Source: CADCVQ01 sp038260305 (GTDB lineage Bacteria; Actinomycetota; Thermoleophilia; Solirubrobacterales; Solirubrobacteraceae). Taken from it: a stretch of 64,000 bases of DNA. The stretch is taken from assembly GCA_038260305.1 (NCBI GenBank), contig JBBSNY010000014.1, positions 31,109 through 95,108 on the forward strand, read 5' to 3'. Shown here in pieces: positions 48,509 through 54,909 of the stretch; within the stretch, counting starts at the first letter, position 1; each line of letters starts with the position of its first letter. Both the position numbers and the translations under genes were made by a program. Under the pieces are notes generated by a model. The model searched no databases. It was not told the DNA's origin and worked only from the letters and a program-made list of their open reading frames with translations.

Positions 48509-49102
48509 GTGGCCACCGCGGCACGGCTGAGCCGCAGCGAGCGCGCCGCGCTCACCCGCCGCGAGCTGCTCGCCGCGGCGCAGCGGCGCTTCTTCCGCGA
48601 CGGCTACCACGGCACGACGCTCGACGACATCGCCGACGAGGCCGGCTACACGAAGGGCGCCGTTTACTCGACGTTCAAGAGCAAGGGCGGGCTGTTCCTC
48701 GCGCTCTTCGACGAGGTCGTCGACCGCCGCGTCGAGGGGATCCGAGAGCTGTTGGCCGGGGAGGACACGCACGCGGAGAAGCTCGCGGCGCTGGCCCGCC
48801 GACCGGTCGACGACGAGCACCCGCAGTACGTCCTGCTGATGATCGAGTTCTGGGTCCACGCGGCGCGCGACCCCGCGCTGCTCGAGGCGTTCTCCGACAG
48901 CTACCGCCGGCTGCGCGCCAAGCTCGCCGAGATCGCACCCGACGACGCGCATTTCGGCCGCGACCGCTGGGCGACCGTAACCCTCGCGCTGTCCAACGGG
49001 ATGGCGCTCGAACGCCTCATCGATCCCGGCGGTGTGCCGGACGACCTCATGGCCTCAGCCCAGCGGCGGCTGCTCGGACCGGAGCCGCCCGCCGCCGGGT
49101 AG
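48509..49102 (+). CDS. TetR-family transcriptional regulator
   Basis: This 197-residue protein has the TetR helix-turn-helix: LLAAAQRRFFRDGYHGTTLDDIADEAGYTKGAVYSTFKSK in pieces, near residues 17-56, with F-x-x-K-x-x-L at its end. The ligand domain at 60-190 is not diagnostic. GTG 48509 is 5 bp after the GST-like gene, so it probably binds the palindrome upstream of that gene and autoregulates the pair. The inducer is unknown. Confidence 0.87.
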   Translation: MATAARLSRSERAALTRRELLAAAQRRFFRDGYHGTTLDDIADEAGYTKGAVYSTFKSKGGLFLALFDEVVDRRVEGIRELLAGEDTHAEKLAALARRPVDDEHPQYVLLMIEFWVHAARDPALLEAFSDSYRRLRAKLAEIAPDDAHFGRDRWATVTLALSNGMALERLIDPGGVPDDLMASAQRRLLGPEPPAAG

Positions 49103-49148
49103 CCTGCGCACGTGGGTCTCGCCACCGAGAGGCCCACGACAGCCGCGC

Positions 49149-49922
49149 GTGTTCCCGCTCAAGGACAACATCCCGACGGACCGCACGGCGATCGTCACGA
49201 TCGCGTTGATCGCGATCAACGTCCTCGTCTACTTCGTGTTGCAGAAGGGCGGGATCCTGTCGGGCCCCGACAACGGCATCGTCGTCGACTGGGGCGCGAT
49301 CCCGTACGAGTTCGCGCACCCCGGCAAGGACTGCGCGATCGCGGGCCAGCAGATCCTCTGCGAGGGCATGGCGGGCGTCGCGGGCTCGGCGCCGGGTCAG
49401 CCGCCGTTCTGGGTGACTGCGTTCTCGTCGATGTTCATGCACGGCAGCATCCTGCATCTCGGCGGCAACATGCTGTTCCTGTGGATCTTCGGCAACAACG
49501 TCGAGGACGCAATGGGACGCGTGAAGTTCGTCGCCTTCTACCTGCTCGGCGGCCTCGTCGCGGTCGCGGCGCAGGTGCTCGTCGAGCCGGACGCCGCGGT
49601 GCCGACGATCGGCGCCTCGGGCGCCGTCGCGGCGGTGCTCGGCGGCTACATCCTGCTCTATCCCCGCGCGCGCGTCGTGACGCTGATCTTCATCGTCTTC
49701 TTCTTCACGATCCTCGAGCTGCCCGCGCTCCTCATCCTCGGCTTCTGGTTCGTCCAGCAGATCGCGTTCGGCTTCTACGGGGTGGCGAACCCGACGGGCG
49801 GCGGGGGCGGTGTCGCCTACTTCGCGCACATCGGCGGCTTCGCGTTCGGGCTGCTGGCGATCAAGCTCTTCGCCAGCCGCACGAAGGACTACTCGATCCC
49901 GCCCAAGTACCCGGTGTACTGA
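49149..49922 (+). CDS. Rhomboid-family intramembrane serine protease
   Basis: From GTG 49149 the 257 residues open VFPLKDNIPTDRTAIVTIAL, typical of actinobacterial rhomboids. The nucleophile is the Ser of TIGASGAVAAVLGG and the base the His of YFAHIGGFAFG. MHGSILHLGGNMLFLWIFGNNVED is the conserved L1/TM2 region with the oxyanion His and Asn. Six spans are visible. It cleaves membrane proteins within the bilayer. The 37 bp before the start contain a -10 hexamer and an out-of-frame GTG. Confidence 0.87.
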   Translation: MFPLKDNIPTDRTAIVTIALIAINVLVYFVLQKGGILSGPDNGIVVDWGAIPYEFAHPGKDCAIAGQQILCEGMAGVAGSAPGQPPFWVTAFSSMFMHGSILHLGGNMLFLWIFGNNVEDAMGRVKFVAFYLLGGLVAVAAQVLVEPDAAVPTIGASGAVAAVLGGYILLYPRARVVTLIFIVFFFTILELPALLILGFWFVQQIAFGFYGVANPTGGGGGVAYFAHIGGFAFGLLAIKLFASRTKDYSIPPKYPVY

Positions 49923-49945
49923 CGTGGCGCGCTGACGTGGCGCGC
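49920..49945 (+). repeat. Perfect 13-bp tandem repeat at a gene junction
   Basis: TGACGTGGCGCGC occurs twice back to back (49920-49932 and 49933-49945). Each copy carries a GTG, and the second is the likely start of the next gene. Confidence 0.9.
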
Positions 49946-50116
49946 ACCGCGATCCTCGGCGCGGCGCTGCTCTTCATCACGATCCTCGCGGCCCTGACCG
50001 TCGTTGCCGTCGCGTCCTACGGCGTCAATGTGCTGACGATCGTGACGCTGGTCGTGCTCGCGCTGCTCGGTTTCGGCATCGTCGGCGCGCTGCTCGGGCC
50101 GCCGCCGGAGGAGTAG
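49937..50116 (+). CDS. Small two-span membrane protein
   Basis: From GTG 49937 the product is 59 residues with hydrophobic stretches at about 4-28 and 33-53, ending GPPPEE. It follows the rhomboid stop by 14 bp. The clean hydrophobic pattern and acidic Pro-rich end suggest a real protein. The family is not recognised. It may be a partner of the rhomboid protease or independent. Confidence 0.5.
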   Translation: MARTAILGAALLFITILAALTVVAVASYGVNVLTIVTLVVLALLGFGIVGALLGPPPEE

Positions 50117-50227
50117 CGCGCACGCTGCTCCCCGTCACGATCGAGCGGCGGCCGCGGCACGTTGCCTATCGTCCCCGGTCTGCTCTACGTTTGAGGGAAG
50201 CTAGGACGTCGAGACGAAAGGCTGCGC

Positions 50228-50707
50228 GTGACGGTTTCACCCGACAGGCAACCCGTGGTGGTGTCGGATCTCAACGAGGCGATCGACGCGGTCCGACGCA
50301 GCGGGCTGCGGCTCACCTCCGCGCGCCGGCTCGTGCTCGAGGCCCTGCTCGCCGCGCGCGGCCCGATCTCGGCGGAGGACATCGCCGACGGCCTCGGCGG
50401 GCGCATGACGGAGTCCGACATCGCTTCGGTCTACCGCAACCTCGAGACGCTCGGCGGCCTCGGCCTCGTGCGCCACTTCCATGCCGGTCACGGACCCGGG
50501 CGCTACGTGCTCGAGAGCCTCGCCGACCGCGAGTACCTGGCCTGCGAGGCCTGCGGACGGGTGGAGTCCGTCGACCCGGCATCACTCGACGGCGTGCGAG
50601 CGTCGGTGCGCGACCTGACGGGCTTCGAGGCGCGCTTCTCGCACTTCCCGATCGTCGGACTGTGTCCGGACTGCGCAGCCGAACGCAAGGGCAACGGCAC
50701 GTCCTGA
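50228..50707 (+). CDS. Fur-family metalloregulator, Zur-like
   Basis: This 159-residue protein has the Fur winged helix (RRSGLRLTSARRLVLEALLA, then SDIASVYRNLETLGGLGLV). A dimerisation domain follows with two structural CxxC pairs (CEACG and CPDC) that bind zinc. HFHAGHGPGRYVL carries the regulatory His cluster. The regulatory ligands do not settle Zur against Fur or Nur, but the presence next to a zinc-type ArsR sensor favours zinc. GTG 50228 is preceded by AAAGG. Confidence 0.8.
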   Translation: MTVSPDRQPVVVSDLNEAIDAVRRSGLRLTSARRLVLEALLAARGPISAEDIADGLGGRMTESDIASVYRNLETLGGLGLVRHFHAGHGPGRYVLESLADREYLACEACGRVESVDPASLDGVRASVRDLTGFEARFSHFPIVGLCPDCAAERKGNGTS

Positions 50708-50781
50708 CCGCGTCGCTCGCCGCCCACACCGGGCGAGCCAACCGCCAGGATCCTGACCGCATTCGGATCCCGCCTTGCCGA

Positions 50782-50804
50782 TTGACATGCATGAGTATGC
50801 ATGT
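50782..50804 (+). promoter_or_regulatory. -35 element overlapped by a perfect 8-4-8 operator
   Basis: TTGACA (50782-50787) is a consensus -35. ACATGCAT (50785-50792) and ATGCATGT (50797-50804) are a perfect inverted repeat with a 4-bp spacer, overlapping the -35 and the spacer region. ArsR-family repressors typically use such sites. It precedes the ArsR gene by 14 bp. Confidence 0.75.
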
Positions 50805-50818
50805 AAGCATGTAGACAG

Positions 50819-51202
50819 ATGGGATTCGTCCACGGCGTCAGCTCCAACACCCCGGTCAGCGTCGAGGACGCGCGCCACGTCGCGCGCGTCATGAGCGCGC
50901 TGGCGACCTCGAGCCGCGTGCGCATCCTCGGGCGGCTGCGCGAGGGCCCGTGTGCCGTCGGCGAGCTGGCGCTCGCCGTCGAGATGGAGCAGCCGGCCGT
51001 CTCCCATCAGCTGCGGATCCTGCGTGATCTGGGCCTCGTCGAGGGCAGCCGCAAGGGCCGCCACGTCATCTACGGGCTCTACGACTCGCACGTGGCCACG
51101 CTGCTCGAGGAGGCCCTGCGCCACATCGAGCACCTGCGCGCCGCGGGTGGTCCGCCGCAACCCGCCATCGACGACACAGCAACGAGTGAAGGAGTCACAT
51201 GA
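50819..51202 (+). CDS. ArsR-family metal sensor with CzrA-type alpha-5 site
   Basis: The 127 residues form the ArsR winged helix (SRVRILGRLREGPCAVGELA, with recognition helix QPAVSHQLRILRDLGLV). In the last helix Asp89, His91, His102 and His105 follow the spacing D-x-H-x10-H-x2-H. This is identical to the zinc/cobalt site of CzrA and SmtB alpha-5 sensors. It should leave DNA when Zn or Co is bound. Its stop overlaps the His-rich peptide start as ATGA, so the regulated gene is likely that peptide plus itself. Confidence 0.87.
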   Translation: MGFVHGVSSNTPVSVEDARHVARVMSALATSSRVRILGRLREGPCAVGELALAVEMEQPAVSHQLRILRDLGLVEGSRKGRHVIYGLYDSHVATLLEEALRHIEHLRAAGGPPQPAIDDTATSEGVT

Positions 51203-51399
51203 CCGACGAGCACACGCACGACGAGCCGCACGCCCACGAGCACGAGCATGACGGCGAGACCCACGTCCATGCCCACACCGGCCACGACCACGAGCATGTC
51301 GAGCACGAGCACGACCACGAGCACGACGGTGAGTCGCACGCTCACGCGCACGTGCACGAGGAGGGCGTCGAGGACGTCCACGAGCACGAGCACGCCTGA
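51199..51399 (+). CDS. His-rich metal-binding peptide
   Basis: This 66-residue protein contains 23 His and many Glu/Asp, in HxH and HEHEH patterns from end to end, with no Cys, hydrophobic core or signal peptide. It is expected to be disordered and to chelate divalent metals such as Zn, Ni or Co in the cytoplasm. Its ATG overlaps the stop of the CzrA-like sensor gene. No exporter lies next to it, so the peptide itself may be the buffering output of the sensor. Confidence 0.8.
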   Translation: MTDEHTHDEPHAHEHEHDGETHVHAHTGHDHEHVEHEHDHEHDGESHAHAHVHEEGVEDVHEHEHA

Positions 51400-51431
51400 C
51401 CAAAGGCGCACCCGCGCGCCCGGTGCGTCCG

Positions 51432-52046
51432 CTACTGGCGGATCGCCGGGTGCGTGTGCTTGCCGACGAGCGCCGCGATCAGGCTGAAGCCGATCATCAT
51501 CGTCATGATGCGCTGCGCGTTGCCGCCGTTCAGCCAGACGAGCCGGGCGGCGAGCCAGCGGTCCGGGCGCAGCATCGCGAGGACGACCGCGGCGAGCAGC
51601 AGCTCGTCCAGCGACGCCGCGACGTCGGAGATGCCGAACGCCTCGGGACTTCCGGCCCAGGGGCCGATCGGGATGCCGACCGAGCGCGAGACGAGCCAGA
51701 TCCCGACGACCGCGAGGCTGCCGATCGCCGTCGGCATCAGCCAGCGCTGGTCATCGGGCTTGCGGTAGAGCTGGACGGCGAACAGCACCTGGCCGTACGT
51801 CAGGGCGCCGAAGAAGACGCCGAACAGCCAGTAGTGGCTCATGTGGTCGATCATCGCGCGGGCGTGGATGAGCCCCGCTACCGCCGACAGGCCGATCAGG
51901 AGCTTGACCCGCGGCGAGTACGCAAGACCCGTGCGCAACCGGGACCAGCCGCCGTCCGGCGGCACGGTCGGCGTCCGTCTCGGCGTCGGTTCGACATCGA
52001 GCTGCGCCTCGGGGCGCGACGGCGTCTTGACGGCCGGGGACCACAC
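51432..52046 (-). CDS. Polytopic membrane protein of unknown function
   Basis: From GTG 52046, chosen because TAACGT lies 7 bp upstream, the protein has 204 residues. A polar N-terminus of about 45 residues is followed by four to five hydrophobic spans. HMSHYWLFGVFFGALTYGQV near 80 and the end MTMMIGFSLIAALVGKHTH are the most distinctive parts, both with paired His that could bind metal. I do not know the family. It ends 32 bp from the His-rich peptide gene, convergently. Confidence 0.55.
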   Translation of the reverse strand: MWSPAVKTPSRPEAQLDVEPTPRRTPTVPPDGGWSRLRTGLAYSPRVKLLIGLSAVAGLIHARAMIDHMSHYWLFGVFFGALTYGQVLFAVQLYRKPDDQRWLMPTAIGSLAVVGIWLVSRSVGIPIGPWAGSPEAFGISDVAASLDELLLAAVVLAMLRPDRWLAARLVWLNGGNAQRIMTMMIGFSLIAALVGKHTHPAIRQ

Positions 52047-52053
52047 GCCCGCC

Positions 52054-52059
52054 ACGTTA
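52054..52059 (-). promoter_or_regulatory. -10 hexamer TAACGT deciding a start
   Basis: On the minus strand TAACGT lies 7 bp upstream of GTG 52046. It overlaps an alternative GTG at 52055, which is therefore unlikely to be used. Confidence 0.45.
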
Positions 52060-52121
52060 CCCCGTCGACTCGCGTGCGTGCGCAACACCGTTGGCTGCCG
52101 CGGTCGCAACGCTCGGCCGGA

Positions 52122-52544
52122 TCAGACCACGTCGGGCTCGGCGACGAGCAGCCGCCAGACCGACAGCACCGCCAGGACGGTCAACAGGACCGCGCTCGCG
52201 ACGCACCACTGGCAGATCGCGTCGATGACGAACAGCTCGAGGTACGTCAGGTAGGCGCTGAAGCCGAAGCCGATCACCGTCAGCGCCGCGGCGGCGAGCC
52301 GCGCGCGCTCGCCCGGCGCGAGCAGGGCGATGGCGATCGACAGGTAGCCGGCAAGGCCGAGCAGCGCGACCGGCACGCCGCCGACCTTCGCGTAGCTCGA
52401 GGACTGCACGCGTTCGCAGCCGTGGCCGCCGCCGGCGCAGAACGGCTGCAACCCGGCGTAGTGGATGTAGGTGAGGTACACGGCCACGGCGAGCCCGAGG
52501 GCCGCGACGGCGAGCGCCGCGACGCGCAGCCGGCGCTCACTCAT
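52122..52544 (-). CDS. Vitamin K epoxide reductase (VKOR) homologue
   Basis: The 140-residue membrane protein has four spans. The redox pair is in ICQWC near 113-116, and two loop Cys are in QPFCAGGGHGCERV near 36-43, followed by SSYAKVGGVPVALLGLAGY. This is the bacterial VKOR layout, which reoxidises a DsbA-like partner and passes electrons to quinone. ATG 52544 overlaps the stop of the DsbA-like gene, which precedes it in the operon. It probably replaces DsbB. Confidence 0.9.
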   Translation of the reverse strand: MSERRLRVAALAVAALGLAVAVYLTYIHYAGLQPFCAGGGHGCERVQSSSYAKVGGVPVALLGLAGYLSIAIALLAPGERARLAAAALTVIGFGFSAYLTYLELFVIDAICQWCVASAVLLTVLAVLSVWRLLVAEPDVV

Positions 52545-53326
52545 GGCGCGGCGAGCGCCGCGTCGAGGGCCGCCGTGAACGAGGCCGCATCCAGGCTCGA
52601 GATCACGAGTGGCTTGCCCTCCCCACCCTTCGTGCCGAGCAGGAACGAAGGCGTCGACGTCAGGCCGGCTGCGGTGGCCTCGCGCTCGGCATCCTGCACG
52701 GACCGCGCGTCGCCCGTCGACGTCTTCGCCGCGAGGATCGGCTTCGCCGGCACGCCGCTCGCGGTTGCGATCTTCGACAGGAACGACGGCGTCACGTAAC
52801 CCGAGTTCTCCGTGCCCTGGTTGCGGTAGAAGACGTCGATGAAGTTCCACATGCGATCGCGTGCGGCGGCCGCGTACGCGGCCTGGGCGGCGACGACGGA
52901 GTCCGGCCCGATGAAGCCGCGCATGCGCAGCTCGAGGCGCAGCTTCTTCGTGCGCACGTAGCGTTGCACGACCTGCGGCAGGACGTTGAGCGCGTAGTCA
53001 CGGCAGAACGGGCACTGCAGGTCGGCGAACTCCGTCAGCACCATCGGCGCCTTCGGATCGCCCAGCGACGTGCCCTTCTGGGTGACGCCGTCGAGCATCG
53101 CCCGCGCGTCGGCGGCCCCGACGACGGCGGCTCCGCCGCTGGCATTCGGCTTGTCCTTCGATCCCTGGCTGACGAGCACGAGAGCGACGACGATGACCGC
53201 CGCCACCGCGAGCACCGAGCCGAGCTGCGCCAGCAGCCTGCGGCGCCGCTGCGCCTGCGCCGCCTGCCGTTCGCGCTGCTCGCGCTCGGCGCGGGCCTGT
53301 GCCTTCTGCTCCTGACGACTGCTCAT
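52541..53326 (-). CDS. Membrane-anchored DsbA-like thiol oxidase
   Basis: The 261 residues start with a highly charged helix (EQKAQARAEREQRERQAAQA). One span at about 33-55 and a linker precede a DsbA-type thioredoxin domain. The active site is LQCPFCRDY, with cis-Pro in TSTPSFLL. It should form disulfides in exported proteins, recharged by the VKOR encoded next. The RBS AGGAAGG precedes the ATG. Charged helix, anchor and domain order match actinobacterial DsbA proteins that pair with VKOR. Confidence 0.88.
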   Translation of the reverse strand: MSSRQEQKAQARAEREQRERQAAQAQRRRRLLAQLGSVLAVAAVIVVALVLVSQGSKDKPNASGGAAVVGAADARAMLDGVTQKGTSLGDPKAPMVLTEFADLQCPFCRDYALNVLPQVVQRYVRTKKLRLELRMRGFIGPDSVVAAQAAYAAAARDRMWNFIDVFYRNQGTENSGYVTPSFLSKIATASGVPAKPILAAKTSTGDARSVQDAEREATAAGLTSTPSFLLGTKGGEGKPLVISSLDAASFTAALDAALAAP

Positions 53327-53742
53327 GTTCTGACCTTCCTGTGCCGGCGACGCACGGCCTGTCGTGCTCGCGAATGCGTGTCTCGGGGCGCGAGGGGTGC
53401 GTGCGCCGCCTGCTGCGGTCGATGATGCGGACGGCCGAGGTCTGGTCCGCGCGGGACCGGCGGGCCTAGCCGATGGCGGCGGCGGGAGGCGGCGGGCGCA
53501 TCGCGAGCGCCGAGGCCGCGGGCGAGGCCATCCGGCGCACCACCACGACGACGGGGCTCGCGAGCGTCCGCGGCGCGCATGCTCACGGAGCACCGCAAGC
53601 GCTGTAACGACACTCGGCGCACGCCGTCGACGGTAGCGCAGCGCCCGCAACGGAGCGGCGGCGCGGGGCCCTCGTGGCCGGATGAACGACCGCCGGAGCA
53701 GGCTCACACAGCCGCCTACTGGCGCCGCCGGCCGAAGGCGCC
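53327..53742. other. Intergenic region with no supported gene
   Basis: This divergent gap of about 400 bp holds the DsbA ribosome-binding site at its left edge. Open frames in it are Arg/Pro/Ala-rich and without family features, as expected for GC-rich non-coding DNA. I see no tRNA, repeat or clear hairpin. The promoter for the DsbA-VKOR operon presumably lies here but cannot be placed. Confidence 0.5.
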
Positions 53743-53748
53743 TACGCT
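53743..53748 (+). promoter_or_regulatory. -10 hexamer TACGCT before the 128-residue gene
   Basis: TACGCT lies 6 bp upstream of ATG 53755. A leaderless transcript is predicted. Confidence 0.5.
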
Positions 53749-53754
53749 GGTTCG

Positions 53755-54141
53755 ATGCCGGTCCGCTATTGGTTTCGCTGTGATGTCTGCGGCGCCCTCC
53801 CCGACGACGCGACGCGCAGCAGCATCGGCGCCTCGACGCGCGAGGATCTGTTCGGCGAGCTCATCGACGCGATGCCCGGCAATTGGCTCGTCTGGCACGC
53901 CGGCGGCCTGCTCGGACCGCGCCGCTACGCATGCCCCGATCACCGCAAGGCGCTGCTGAAGTCGATCCGCTTCCACTACGCCTACGCGGGCGAGCAGTGG
54001 GTCTGGAAGCGACCGCCCTACCCGCAGCGCTGGCCACCGGACGGGATCCGCGACGAGCCCGACGGCACGCTTACGATCCCCGAGTGGTTCGTGCCCGGTC
54101 CCGCGGAGCTGCCGGCGGACGACCCGGGCCCCGCGACCTGA
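53755..54141 (+). CDS. Small hypothetical protein with CxxC motif
   Basis: This 128-residue protein opens PVRYWFRCDVCGALPDD, with a second Cys-His motif in RYACPDHRKAL near 60. Together they could form a zinc knuckle. Aromatic-rich text (GEQWVWKRPPYPQRWPPDG) follows, then an acidic Pro-rich tail. No known family is recognised. It is a single gene with its own promoter-like hexamer, convergent with the next. Confidence 0.6.
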   Translation: MPVRYWFRCDVCGALPDDATRSSIGASTREDLFGELIDAMPGNWLVWHAGGLLGPRRYACPDHRKALLKSIRFHYAYAGEQWVWKRPPYPQRWPPDGIRDEPDGTLTIPEWFVPGPAELPADDPGPAT

Positions 54142-54164
54142 CCGCATCGCGGACGCGGAACGCT

Positions 54165-54653
54165 TCAGACGCCGGGTCTGGGTGGCTGCTCGTCCCCGCC
54201 GAGCCGCCCGGGATCGCGATCCTTGGCGCCGACGCGCTTGCGCACGTCCGCGACGGTGTCGACCGGCAGCTTGGGGAGCCTGAACGTCGTGATCCCATAC
54301 TCGAGCGCGAACTCGACCTGCGCGGCGTTGTACGCCCCGCGGGCCCGTGTCCAGTCCGTCCCCGCGCCGTTGATCTGCAACCAGCGCCCGTTGCAGAAGA
54401 TCGTGAGGCTCGCCTCGTCCTCGACGACGTGGGCGATGTAGACCTCGATCGACAACGGGGTCTCGCCCGCACCCAGCAGCAGCTCGAGCTCCTCGAGGCT
54501 GGCGAGCGTGAGGTCGTCCTCATCGCCCTCCAGTGCGATCGTGCAGACGAGCGGATCGAGCGGGCCGGCCGCGACCGCGGCGCGTGCGGCCGTCAGGATG
54601 GCATCGAGGTTCTCCCACCCGTTCCAGCGTTCGCTGAGCGCGAAGCTGCCCAT
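54165..54653 (-). CDS. Hypothetical acidic cytosolic protein
   Basis: From ATG 54653 the 162 residues begin FALSERWNGWENLDAILTAA. Alternating hydrophobic strands follow (ASLTIFCNGRWLQING), and the C-terminus is polar. The composition looks like a folded alpha/beta protein. TATCCT lies 7 bp before the ATG. I do not recognise the family. It is downstream of the hydrogenase accessory operon on the same strand but has its own promoter. Confidence 0.55.
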   Translation of the reverse strand: MGSFALSERWNGWENLDAILTAARAAVAAGPLDPLVCTIALEGDEDDLTLASLEELELLLGAGETPLSIEVYIAHVVEDEASLTIFCNGRWLQINGAGTDWTRARGAYNAAQVEFALEYGITTFRLPKLPVDTVADVRKRVGAKDRDPGRLGGDEQPPRPGV

Positions 54654-54660
54654 GGCGGCG

Positions 54661-54666
54661 AGGATA
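54661..54666 (-). promoter_or_regulatory. -10 hexamer TATCCT before the hypothetical gene
   Basis: On the minus strand TATCCT lies 7 bp upstream of ATG 54653, consistent with a leaderless start. Confidence 0.5.
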
Positions 54667-54909
54667 GCTACGAACGCACGCGGAGCCCAGTGCGCAGCGC
54701 ACTTGACGCGCCAGGTCTCGCCGCCACGTCCGTCGCGGCCGGCGCCACCTCCGCGCCAGGGCCCGAGGACATGCCCCTCCACCCGTGTTGCGTTACCGGC
54801 ACCTCCCGACGTGCCGGGAAGCGAACGTCACGCAGCAGCCATCGCTATTGCAAGTAGCCCGTATTTGTGAGGGCCAGCGGCAACGGCGCTCCGTCGGGGC
54901 GCGCGCTCC

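Noticed and set aside
49112..50116. Long frame running over the rhomboid gene into the small two-span gene
   Set aside because: Its translation over the rhomboid region is Arg-rich and lacks spans; the rhomboid frame has the active-site motifs. Only its 3' part (from 49937) is accepted.
51248..51487. Thr/Ser-rich frame overlapping the His-rich peptide
   Set aside because: It is the shifted reading of the CAC/GAG repeats. The His-rich frame has the ATGA coupling to the sensor gene.
53743..53760. GGTTCGATG, which resembles a tRNA T-loop
   Set aside because: No acceptor or anticodon stems can be built around it; it is a promoter hexamer followed by a start codon.
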